A stretch of DNA of 64,000 nucleotides, from positions 99,073-163,072 of the forward strand of contig NZ_CVRM01000034.1 of assembly GCF_001258055.1 (NCBI RefSeq). The letters are read 5' to 3'. Within the stretch, counting starts at the first letter, position 1; each line of letters opens with the position of its first letter. A program made the translations under genes and the position numbers. The DNA comes from Phaeobacter italicus. Its GTDB lineage: Bacteria; Pseudomonadota; Alphaproteobacteria; Rhodobacterales; Rhodobacteraceae. The notes under the pieces are model-generated. The model was not told where the DNA came from, searched no databases, and was given only the letters and a program-made list of their open reading frames with translations. Positions 18,391 to 26,339 of this stretch are shown here, piece after piece.

Positions 18391-20727
18391 TTACTCGCCG
18401 TAAGGGATCCAGATGTTTTTGACCTCGGTCCCGGCTTCGAGAAAGCGACGGGTCTGATCCGTGGACCAGTCCATAGCTGTCGCGTTGTTGACCCAGGTCC
18501 GCTTGAGGTTGCCCGCAGACGCCTTTTCAATCTCGGCAGAAAGATCGGTGGAAGAGAAGCTCCAGACTGCATCCAGATTCAGGTGTGATGCCATCGGCGC
18601 AGCCAGCTCTGCGTGGCTACCGGTCAGGATATTGACCACGCCAGCAGGGACATCGGAAGTGTCCAGAACCTGATAGAAGTCCGTTGCGGCAAGCGGATAA
18701 GTCTCGGACGCGGCCAGGACCACTCGGTTGCCCATCGCCATCGCGGGGGCCATGACTGACACCAGCCCCAAAAGCGGTGCTTCATCCGCGCAGACCGCAC
18801 CGATCACGCCAACGGCTTCCTTCATGGCGAGTGCCACCCCGCGGATCGGGACCCCGTGCGCCTGACCGTCGTATTTGTCTGCCCAGGCCGCGGCGGTGAA
18901 CAATCTCTGGATAGAGGCCTCGACTTCATCGGCGCCGGATTTCTTGCCTGTCATGGCGTCGATCCGGTCTGCAAACTCGGCTGCCCGCGCGGACAGGTTC
19001 TCTCCGATGTAGTAGAGGATCTGGGCACGCAGGTGGCCAGTCGTCTTCGACCAGGACTTGGCGCCAGCAGCCGCTTCAACGGCGTTGCGCACATCCTTGC
19101 GGTTGCCGAGGCCGACATGGCCCAGCAATGCGCCGGATTTGCCGTAGACTGCTTTGGAATAGCCGCCGTCCGGACGCGCCTGTTTGCCGCCGATGTACAA
19201 TTTTGCGGTGCGGTCGACAGCATCAACTGGCGCGCCTTCACCTGCAAAACCGATGAGCTTTTCCAGTGGTTTCGTCTTTGTTTTGGGCTTGGTGTAGGCG
19301 CTGAGACCTTCCCAGCCACCTTCCCGGCCAAAGCCGCTTTCGCGTGTGCCACCAAAACCAGCCGCCGCGTCAAACAGATTGGTCGCGTTGACCCAGACGA
19401 CGCCCGCAACCAGCTTGGGCGCGATATCAAGCGCCAGGTTGACGTTCTCTGTCCAGACCGTCGCGGCCAAACCGTAGCGGGTGTTGTTGGCCAGTTCGAC
19501 CGCTTCACCCGGCGTACGGAACGTGGTGGAGACCAGAACCGGGCCGAAGATTTCTTCTTGCATCAGCGCATCAGACGGGGCGAGCCCTTCAACCAGCGTG
19601 GGCGGATAGAAACAGCCGCCTTCCGGCATGTCGACACGCGCTTGATGCACCTTGCCTGCGGTGTTGGCCGCCACCATTTCGCTGATCGTGTTCAACTGAA
19701 CAGGATCCACGATGGCGCCAACGTCGATGCACTTGTCGAGCGGGTTGCCCACGCGCAGCTTGTCCATGCGCGCGCGCAGCTTGTCGTGGAAGCGATCTGC
19801 GATCCCTTCCTGCACCAGCAGGCGCGACCCGGCACAGCACACTTGACCCTGGTTGAACCAGATGGCGTCGACCAGACCTTCGATCGCGCTGTCGATATCG
19901 GCGTCATCAAACACGATGTACGGGGACTTGCCGCCCAATTCGAGCGTCAGCGCCTTGCCGCTGCCGGCCGTTGCTTCACGAATTTTACGACCCACAGCAG
20001 TTGAGCCGGTAAAGGCGATCTTGTCGACATCGGCATTCACGATCATTTCGCCAACTGCACCATCGCCGGTGACGATGTTCACGACACCTTTGGGCAGGCC
20101 CGCCTGGCGGCAGATGTCAGCAAACAAAAGCGCGGTCAGAGAGGTGTATTCTGCTGGCTTCAGGACAACGGTGTTGCCCATTGCGATGGCTGGCGCGACC
20201 TTCCACGCCAGCATCAGCAGCGGAAAGTTCCACGGAATGATCTGGCCACAAACACCCAGTGCCTCGCGGTCAGGCAGTTCGCTTTCCATCAGCTGGGCCA
20301 TGCCAGCGTGATAGTAAAAATGCCGCTGTGCGAGAGGGACATCGATGTCGCGGCTTTCGCGGATCGGCTTGCCGTTATCAAGGGTTTCGAGAACTGCAAA
20401 CAGGCGTGCGTGCTTTTGCATCAGGCGCGCGATGGCATAGATGTAGCGGGCACGCCCTGCGCCACCCAGTGCGGCCCATTTCCCTTGGGCCTTGCGTGCC
20501 GCGGCGACGGCGCCATCGACATCGTCCTGGCTTGCCTGGCTCAGCGTTGCCAGGGTCTCGCCATTTGCAGGGTTCTTGCTGTCAAACCCGTCAGCGGGGG
20601 AGGTGAACTCCCCATTGATGAAGTGGCCAAAACGGGCCCCTTGGTCGACCAGCCACGCCAGAGCGTCGGCAGCACTTTCAGGAGCGGGGCCATAGTCCAT
20701 CGTTTCAAAGATCTCTTTTACGGTCAT
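18391..20727 (-). CDS. ALDH16-type aldehyde dehydrogenase (double-domain)
   Basis: A 778-residue protein, about 1.6 times a standard ALDH. The N-terminal domain (about 30-490) is a complete NAD-dependent aldehyde dehydrogenase: IPWNFPL, FTGSTAVGRKI, general-base Glu263 in LELGGKSP and nucleophile Cys297 in FNQGQVCCAG. A second, shorter ALDH-like domain follows (about 500-778) with NAD-domain features but no FNQGQxC nucleophile loop, so it is a pseudo-domain. This is the ALDH16 architecture known from animals and from a structurally characterised Loktanella enzyme. It is 5 bases from a small membrane gene and downstream of deoC, so the acetaldehyde made by DeoC is a natural candidate substrate (inference). 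Confidence 0.92.
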   Translation of the reverse strand: MTVKEIFETMDYGPAPESAADALAWLVDQGARFGHFINGEFTSPADGFDSKNPANGETLATLSQASQDDVDGAVAAARKAQGKWAALGGAGRARYIYAIARLMQKHARLFAVLETLDNGKPIRESRDIDVPLAQRHFYYHAGMAQLMESELPDREALGVCGQIIPWNFPLLMLAWKVAPAIAMGNTVVLKPAEYTSLTALLFADICRQAGLPKGVVNIVTGDGAVGEMIVNADVDKIAFTGSTAVGRKIREATAGSGKALTLELGGKSPYIVFDDADIDSAIEGLVDAIWFNQGQVCCAGSRLLVQEGIADRFHDKLRARMDKLRVGNPLDKCIDVGAIVDPVQLNTISEMVAANTAGKVHQARVDMPEGGCFYPPTLVEGLAPSDALMQEEIFGPVLVSTTFRTPGEAVELANNTRYGLAATVWTENVNLALDIAPKLVAGVVWVNATNLFDAAAGFGGTRESGFGREGGWEGLSAYTKPKTKTKPLEKLIGFAGEGAPVDAVDRTAKLYIGGKQARPDGGYSKAVYGKSGALLGHVGLGNRKDVRNAVEAAAGAKSWSKTTGHLRAQILYYIGENLSARAAEFADRIDAMTGKKSGADEVEASIQRLFTAAAWADKYDGQAHGVPIRGVALAMKEAVGVIGAVCADEAPLLGLVSVMAPAMAMGNRVVLAASETYPLAATDFYQVLDTSDVPAGVVNILTGSHAELAAPMASHLNLDAVWSFSSTDLSAEIEKASAGNLKRTWVNNATAMDWSTDQTRRFLEAGTEVKNIWIPYGE

Positions 20728-20732
20728 CGCGG

Positions 20733-21011
20733 TTACTGTCCGGTTTGGAACGACAGGACAAAGACTGTCAGATAAAGGAAGAGCAGGATCAGCCCCGGCA
20801 GGCGGCTTTTGCGGTGAAACCGGGCGAACTGAACCAGCTCGGGTGTAAGGCGATCGCGCGGGGGCGGCGTGAAATAGGGCGCAGGCCCTAGACGATCACG
20901 CGCAGCCTCCGGCAATTCGGATGCTTCAAGACGCAGACGCCATCGCCGCCACTGGAATGCAACAATCCAGAGACTGATAAAGATCGCACTGACGACCCAT
21001 TCAGATGGCAT
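20733..21011 (-). CDS. Small two-helix membrane protein between deoC and ALDH16
   Basis: A 92-residue protein not recognised as a named family. It has a hydrophobic helix at residues 4-20 (VVSAIFISLWIVAF), a basic and Pro-rich middle (RWRRWRLR, PYFTPPPRDRLTP) and a second hydrophobic helix near the C terminus (LPGLILLFLYLTVFVLSF). It is tightly packed: 15 bases after deoC and 5 bases before the ALDH gene, so almost certainly co-transcribed. Codon use looks normal for the region. Confidence 0.72.
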   Translation of the reverse strand: MPSEWVVSAIFISLWIVAFQWRRWRLRLEASELPEAARDRLGPAPYFTPPPRDRLTPELVQFARFHRKSRLPGLILLFLYLTVFVLSFQTGQ

Positions 21012-21026
21012 CTGCCTCTCCGTTCT

Positions 21027-22016
21027 TTAGGCCAATGCGTGACGGTAGCCTGCGGAATAGGCGCCAGTCACGTGATGTTCGAGTTGGCGTTCGATATCGC
21101 CCAGCAAGGAGGATGCGCCAAAGCGGAACAAATCAGGCTGCAGCCAGCGGTCGCCCAGCTCGTCTTTCATCAGAGACAGATAGACCAGGGCGTCCTTTGC
21201 CTTGGAAATTCCGCCCGCAGGTTTGTAGCCCACGCGATAGCCGGTGCGTTCGTGATAGTCGCGAATGGCACGGATCATCACGAGGCTCACGGGAAGGGTC
21301 GCGTTCACGCTTTCCTTGCCGGTGGACGTCTTGATGAAATCGGCACCTGCCATCATGCAGATCAGCGAGGCGCGCGCCACGTTGCGCAGCGTGCCAAGTT
21401 CGCCGGTTGCCAGAATGGCTTTGACGTGGGCATCCCCACAGGCCTCGCGGAAGGCCTTCATCTCATCATAAAGCGCCTGCCAGTTGCCTGACAGAACGTG
21501 CCGACGGGAAATGACAATATCGATTTCCTTTGCGCTGGCCTTCACGCTTTCCTCGATCTCAGCAAGACGCAGGTGGAACGGCGACAGACCGCCCGGGAAG
21601 CCGGTCGAAACCGCGGCAACTGGAATGCCGGATCCGTCCAGCGCCGAAACCGCTGTTTCAATCATGTCGTGATAGACACAGACCGCGCCAGTGGTGATCG
21701 GGCCCATGTCCAGCGCCTTGAGCAGGTCCGCGCGCACCGGCTGGCGTGCTTTGGCACACAGACGGCGGACGCGACCGGCCGTGTCGTCGCCGGACAGGGT
21801 GGTCAGGTCGATCAAGGTGATCGCCTTCAGCAGCCAGGCTGCCTGATAGTCTTTCTTTACGCTGCGACGGCCGGGCAGGGTGGCACAGCGACGTTCGATC
21901 GCCGAGGTGTTTGCCTCAACGCCAAGCGCCCAGTCCAGATCCAGCTCCATGCCGGGATTACGGGGTTCGCCCACCTGCGGCAGCTGCGCAGTGTGCTCTG
22001 CAATTTGGCTTTCCAT
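21027..22016 (-). CDS. deoC: Deoxyribose-phosphate aldolase, long (DERA-like) form
   Basis: Cleaves 2-deoxyribose-5-phosphate to acetaldehyde and glyceraldehyde-3-phosphate. The 329-residue length exceeds the usual 220-260 of bacterial DeoC and matches the animal-type DERA form, with the typical YQAAWLLKAITLIDLTTLSG opening. The Schiff-base lysine is in ADFIKTSTGK and the second active-site lysine in VGYKPAGGI. The start at 22016 has GAGGA 8 bases upstream; an upstream in-frame start at 22055 is not supported. First gene of a three-gene unit with a membrane protein and an ALDH16 enzyme. Confidence 0.95.
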   Translation of the reverse strand: MESQIAEHTAQLPQVGEPRNPGMELDLDWALGVEANTSAIERRCATLPGRRSVKKDYQAAWLLKAITLIDLTTLSGDDTAGRVRRLCAKARQPVRADLLKALDMGPITTGAVCVYHDMIETAVSALDGSGIPVAAVSTGFPGGLSPFHLRLAEIEESVKASAKEIDIVISRRHVLSGNWQALYDEMKAFREACGDAHVKAILATGELGTLRNVARASLICMMAGADFIKTSTGKESVNATLPVSLVMIRAIRDYHERTGYRVGYKPAGGISKAKDALVYLSLMKDELGDRWLQPDLFRFGASSLLGDIERQLEHHVTGAYSAGYRHALA

Positions 22017-22133
22017 GCCGGGAATCCTCGTTGGAATTTGGTGCGAAAATCGCACGCCACCCCTTGCTTGGCAAGCGACGGGCCAGGGTGACGTGGTGAA
22101 TTTTTGACTATTTGGACAAAAAATCGGGCATTT

Positions 22134-22148
22134 TGCGAACGATTCTCA
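22134..22148 (+). promoter_or_regulatory. Fur-family-like 7-1-7 box, upstream copy
   Basis: TGCGAACGATTCTCA is an imperfect inverted repeat (5 of 7 positions pair) with the same layout as the perfect box centred 23 bp downstream. Two helical turns between centres suggests a tandem operator. Which regulator binds is inference. Confidence 0.45.
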
Positions 22149-22156
22149 TTTCTTTT

Positions 22157-22171
22157 TGCGAATAATTCGCA
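22157..22171 (+). promoter_or_regulatory. Perfect 7-1-7 inverted repeat, probable Mur/Fur operator
   Basis: TGCGAATAATTCGCA is a perfect 7-1-7 palindrome, the architecture of Fur-family operators, 67 bp before the start of a metal ABC importer. Rhodobacteraceae control manganese importers with the Fur-family regulator Mur, so a Mur site is the most likely reading. Confidence 0.6.
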
Positions 22172-22238
22172 TTTTCATTGACAGGCGCGAGACTCACGCT
22201 CTTATTGAGGTCAGTGAAACGCTGGAAGGGGGCTCCCC

Positions 22239-23261
22239 ATGTGGTTGAAAATCGCAGATCTGACACGCGTACCGGGTTTGAACCGTCGGCTGGTTGCAGT
22301 GACCTTTCTGGCCATTGCGGCCCTGTTGGCGGCGCCATTTGTCGCGGGCAAGTCGGCGATGGCTCGCGCACAGACACCGCTGAATGTTGTGGCCACGACC
22401 GGGATGATCGCAGACGCGGTGCGGCAGGTTGGTGGTGATGCTGTCGAGGTTCGCGCCTTGATGGGCCCGGGTGTCGACCCTCATGCCTATCGCCAGACCC
22501 GATCTGACATCGTGGCCATGACCCGCGCGGATCTGGTGTTGTGGCACGGGCTTTATCTTGAGGCGCAGATGGAAGAGTTTTTTCATGATCTGGCCCGCAA
22601 GCGGACTGTCGTGGCCGTGGCAGAGGGGCTTTCAAAGGAAAAGCTGCGCGGGCATGACGATTATGCAGACAAATTTGACCCCCATGTTTGGATGACCCCA
22701 GTTCTGTGGAAGGATGTGGTGGTAGAGGTGCAAAAGGCCCTGACAGAGGCGCGTCCCGACCAAGCAGAGCTGTTTGCGGCAAATGCAGCAACCCATCTGG
22801 CGGAGCTGGATCAGCTGATCGCCTATGGCGCAGATATTCTGACCCAAGTGCCCGAAGAAAACCGCGTGCTGGTCACAGCCCATGACGCATTTGGCTATTT
22901 CGGTGGAGAGTACCGCTTTGAGGTGATGGGCATTCAGGGCATCTCGACCCAGTCTGAGGCGGGGCTGAACCGGATTGGCACCCTTGTTGATGTTCTGGTG
23001 GAGCGCGGTGTCTCTGCTGTCTTTGTCGAAAGCTCTGTATCTGACCGCTCTGTCAGAGCCCTGATCGAAGGCGCTGCAGCGCGCGGTCATGATGTCCGCA
23101 TCGGCGGCGAATTGTTCTCGGACGCGATGGGGGCAGATGGCACATATGAAGGCACCTATATCGGCATGCTGGACCACAACATGACGACGATCGCCGGTGC
23201 GTTGGGCGCGGATGTCCCTGCCAAGGGGATGTCAGGCCAGCTGTCGCACGCCGGTTTGTAA
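22239..23261 (+). CDS. Manganese/iron-type ABC importer, substrate-binding protein
   Basis: A 340-residue cluster A-I metal-binding protein of the TroA/MntC/SitA type. An unusually long N-terminal leader (about 45 residues) contains the hydrophobic export segment. Candidate metal ligands are in GVDPHAYRQT, DPHVWMTP, the glutamate of IQGISTQSEAG and the C-terminal region. There is no His-rich loop of the kind seen in ZnuA, and YIGMLDHN is typical of Mn/Fe members. AAGGGGG precedes the start. First gene of a four-gene operon behind two Fur-type boxes. Confidence 0.9.
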   Translation: MWLKIADLTRVPGLNRRLVAVTFLAIAALLAAPFVAGKSAMARAQTPLNVVATTGMIADAVRQVGGDAVEVRALMGPGVDPHAYRQTRSDIVAMTRADLVLWHGLYLEAQMEEFFHDLARKRTVVAVAEGLSKEKLRGHDDYADKFDPHVWMTPVLWKDVVVEVQKALTEARPDQAELFAANAATHLAELDQLIAYGADILTQVPEENRVLVTAHDAFGYFGGEYRFEVMGIQGISTQSEAGLNRIGTLVDVLVERGVSAVFVESSVSDRSVRALIEGAAARGHDVRIGGELFSDAMGADGTYEGTYIGMLDHNMTTIAGALGADVPAKGMSGQLSHAGL

Positions 23262-23273
23262 GAGGTAGGATTG

Positions 23274-24104
23274 ATGACACTCGAACTTGCTCGGGACAAT
23301 GGCATGCCGACGGCCACAAACGGAACCGCCGCATTGGAGCAGTCCCCCTTTGCGATCCGGGGGCTGACGGTCAGCTACGGCGAAAAACCAGCCGTGTTCT
23401 CGGTGGATATGACTGTTGAAGCAGGCAAGATGACCGCCATCATCGGGCCAAACGGTGCGGGGAAGTCGACACTTCTGAAGGCTGCATTGGGTGTGGTGCC
23501 TCCGGTTTCCGGGCGGGTTCAGGTGTTTGGAAAGCCGCTGGACACCCAGCGCGCTCGGATCGCTTATGTACCCCAAAGAGCAAGCGTCGACTGGGATTTT
23601 CCAACCCGGGTGATCGACGTGGTGATTATGGGGCTCTACCGCGAACTGGGTCTCCTTGGCCGGATCACTGGCCGCCACAAGGCTGCTGCAAGGGATTGTC
23701 TGGAGCGGGTGGGAATGGCGGATTTCGCAGATCGCCAGATCGGCCAGCTGTCAGGCGGCCAGCAGCAGCGCGTGTTTCTGGCACGTGCTCTGGCACAGGG
23801 GGCAGATCTCTATCTCTTGGATGAACCCTTTGCCGGCGTGGATGCTGCAACAGAAAAAGCGATCATTGCGGTCCTGAAACAGCTTCGGGCAGAGGGAAAG
23901 ACCGTCGTTGTCGTCCATCATGACCTTGCGACTGTGACTGACTATTTCGACAATGTGTTTCTGATCAACACCCGCAAGGTTGCCGAGGGGCCGGTATCCG
24001 AGGCCTTCACCGCCGATACCCTGCAAGCGGCCTATGGCGGGCGCCTGGCAACAGCGCAGGTGGATCAGCTTGGCGTGGCACCCGTGATGGGCGGGGTCTA
24101 TTAA
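23274..24104 (+). CDS. Manganese/iron-type ABC importer, ATPase
   Basis: A 276-residue nucleotide-binding subunit. Walker A is GPNGAGKST, the signature LSGGQQQR, Walker B LYLLDEPFAGVD and the switch His in VVVHHD. The ATG at 23274 follows AGAGGTAGGA; a TTG three bases earlier is less likely. It starts 12 bases after the binding-protein gene. It powers import through the two permeases encoded next. Confidence 0.95.
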   Translation: MTLELARDNGMPTATNGTAALEQSPFAIRGLTVSYGEKPAVFSVDMTVEAGKMTAIIGPNGAGKSTLLKAALGVVPPVSGRVQVFGKPLDTQRARIAYVPQRASVDWDFPTRVIDVVIMGLYRELGLLGRITGRHKAAARDCLERVGMADFADRQIGQLSGGQQQRVFLARALAQGADLYLLDEPFAGVDAATEKAIIAVLKQLRAEGKTVVVVHHDLATVTDYFDNVFLINTRKVAEGPVSEAFTADTLQAAYGGRLATAQVDQLGVAPVMGGVY

Positions 24105-24106
24105 TC

Positions 24107-25312
24107 ATGTTGTTTGACGCGCTGCTGTTGCAGCTGGGGTATAACGCCACGCTGGTTGCCATCGGTGCGACCCTTCTTGGTGTTTCAGCGGGTATTACCG
24201 GGACATTTCTGTTCCTGCGCAAACGCGCGCTGGTCAGTGATGCGGTCAGCCATGCCACTCTGCCGGGGGTTGGTATCGCCTTTCTTGTCATGGTCGCGCT
24301 TGGTGGGGATGGCCGCAATCTGGCCGGTCTGTTGCTGGGATCTGCGATTTCGGCCGGGATCGGGCTGTGGTGTCTCAACTGGTTGACGCGCAACACCCGC
24401 CTGGCTGAGGACGCGGCCATCGGCGCGGTCCTGTCCGTCTTCTTCGGATTCGGCATTGTGATCCTGACCGTGATCCAGACGCTCGGGGTTGGCCGCCAAG
24501 CGGGCCTGGAGGGTTTTTTGCTGGGCTCGACTGCGGGGATGCTGTGGAATGATGCGTTGGTCATCGCGGGGGGCGGTGCGGCGGCTCTGCTGCTGATCGT
24601 TCTGATGCGGCGCCCCATGACCATGGTCGCCTTTGACCCGGAATATGCAGCAGCGCGGGGCATTTCAGTGTCGCGCATCGACATGGCGATGATGGGGCTG
24701 GTGATGGCCGTCACGGTTGTCGGGCTGAAAATCGTCGGCCTGATCCTGATCGTGGCACTCCTTATCATCCCGGCTGTGACCGCGCGGTTTTGGACCGAAC
24801 GCTCTGATCTCGTGGTTCTGCTGGCGGGGGTGGCCGGTGGTGTCGCTGCCTATGTGGGCGCTGCTCTTTCGGCGTCTGCGCCGAACCTCCCCACGGGCCC
24901 GATCATCGTGTTGGTGAGCTTTGCACTTTTTGCGCTTTCGCTGCTGTTTGCACCCAATCGTGGCGTTCTGGCCGCGGTGCTGCGCCATATCCGTTTCCAG
25001 AGACAAGTGCATCTGCGCCAGGGGCTGTTGGCCGTTGCCCAGGAACAGCTCATCTATGAGCCGCTCACCCTGCGCCTGTTGCGCCGTCATGGATTGTTGC
25101 GCGCAGATGGGGTGCCGACGGAAAAGGGGCGGGCCCGCGCAGCCAAAGCGCTGCGCGACGAGCATCGCTGGGCACTGGTCCGCAGCGATCAGAGCCACGA
25201 AGCCGCCGCTGCGATGTATGATGGCTTGCGCGATATCGAAACGGTTCTGACAGCTGATCAGATACGTGAAATTGACAACTTGATTGGTGGCCCAAAGGAG
25301 GTATCGGCATGA
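24107..25312 (+). CDS. Manganese/iron-type ABC permease with C-terminal DtxR-like domain
   Basis: A 401-residue protein. Residues 1-285 are an ABC-3 family metal permease with about eight membrane helices (SHATLPGVGIAFL, GLKIVGLILIVALLIIPA). The rest, about 295-400, is soluble: a winged-helix-like part (LRLLRRHGLLRADGVPTEKG) and a helical part whose pattern DEHRWALVR, SHEAA and IETVLT...IDNLIG resembles the metal-binding/dimer domain of DtxR repressors. His353, His364 and Glu378 fall where DtxR ligands occur, but a second His next to that Glu is missing. This layout recalls chlamydial YtgCR. Only 2 bases separate it from the ATPase. Confidence 0.88.
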   Translation: MLFDALLLQLGYNATLVAIGATLLGVSAGITGTFLFLRKRALVSDAVSHATLPGVGIAFLVMVALGGDGRNLAGLLLGSAISAGIGLWCLNWLTRNTRLAEDAAIGAVLSVFFGFGIVILTVIQTLGVGRQAGLEGFLLGSTAGMLWNDALVIAGGGAAALLLIVLMRRPMTMVAFDPEYAAARGISVSRIDMAMMGLVMAVTVVGLKIVGLILIVALLIIPAVTARFWTERSDLVVLLAGVAGGVAAYVGAALSASAPNLPTGPIIVLVSFALFALSLLFAPNRGVLAAVLRHIRFQRQVHLRQGLLAVAQEQLIYEPLTLRLLRRHGLLRADGVPTEKGRARAAKALRDEHRWALVRSDQSHEAAAAMYDGLRDIETVLTADQIREIDNLIGGPKEVSA

Positions 25313-26238
25313 GTGGATCCGAATTTGTCCCGCTGTCCCTGACGCCGCTCTTGATTGGTGTGTTCGCCGCAGTGGCCTGTGCGCTGCCGGGCAACTTCCT
25401 GTTGCTGCGTCGTCAGGCGTTGATCGGAGACGCGATCAGCCATGTGGTTCTGCCGGGCATTGTCGTTGCCTTTTTGTTGACCGGGGTGATTGCGGCAGGC
25501 CCGATGATGTTCGGGGCAGCCGGCGCCGCGGTCGTCGCGGTGGTTTTGATCGAGCTGATCCGCCGACTTGGGCGGATCGAGCCCGGCGCGGCAATGGGCG
25601 TGGTCTTTACGACCATGTTTGCTGGCGGCGTATTGCTGTTGGAGCAGACCGACACGTCTTCGGTCCACCTGGATGTGGAACACGCCCTTTATGGCAATCT
25701 CGAAAGTCTGATCTGGTTGGATGCGACTGGCTGGGCCTCCCTTGTTGATCCAGTGGCGCTGAGCTACCTGCCGCCAGAGCTGTCAAGGATGGCGCTGACC
25801 CTGCTGGGGGTTCTGGTGTTTGTCACGTTGTTCTGGCGACCGCTGAAGATCTCTACCTTTGACGAAGGTTTTGCCCGCACGCTGGGGATCCGGACCAACA
25901 TGTTGGGGCTTGCGTTGGTGATCACTGCGGCGATTGCGGCTGTTGCAGCCTTTGATGCCGTGGGGTCCATCATCGTGATTGCCATGTTCATCTGTCCGCC
26001 AGCCGCGGCGCGGATGATGTCGAACCGGCTGGAAGGGCAGGTTGGCTGGAGCGTGGTTTTTGCCGTGGTTTCTGCCGTGCTGGGATATGTTCTGGCTGGA
26101 TATGGTCCGTTGTGGCTCGGGGCCTCTGACGCGGTGAGTGCAGCCGGAATGATTGCCACGGTGTCGGGTGTTTTGTTGGCAGTCGCAGCCCGGTTCGGCC
26201 CCTGTCGCCTGCGCTCGGGTGCCCCCGCAGGCGTCTGA
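25309..26238 (+). CDS. Manganese/iron-type ABC importer, second permease
   Basis: A 309-residue ABC-3 family permease with about eight or nine membrane helices and the family motifs GDAISHVVLPGIVVAF and GSIIVIAMFICPPAAARM. It lacks the soluble C-terminal extension of its partner. It overlaps the preceding gene by 4 bp (ATGA). Together with the binding protein, ATPase and first permease it completes a TroABCD/SitABCD-type importer. Confidence 0.92.
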   Translation: MSGSEFVPLSLTPLLIGVFAAVACALPGNFLLLRRQALIGDAISHVVLPGIVVAFLLTGVIAAGPMMFGAAGAAVVAVVLIELIRRLGRIEPGAAMGVVFTTMFAGGVLLLEQTDTSSVHLDVEHALYGNLESLIWLDATGWASLVDPVALSYLPPELSRMALTLLGVLVFVTLFWRPLKISTFDEGFARTLGIRTNMLGLALVITAAIAAVAAFDAVGSIIVIAMFICPPAAARMMSNRLEGQVGWSVVFAVVSAVLGYVLAGYGPLWLGASDAVSAAGMIATVSGVLLAVAARFGPCRLRSGAPAGV

Positions 26239-26339
26239 AGCCATCTTGCCTGCAGGCGGTGTGCAGGCGCTTGACCGTGGTTGTCTGCGTCCCGAATGCG
26301 GCTGGAAGAATCGTGGCGCTGCGTGCTAAATCTAGCGGC

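Noticed and set aside
18856..20004. 382-residue plus-strand frame
   Set aside because: Antisense to the ALDH16-type gene, whose active-site motifs prove the other strand.
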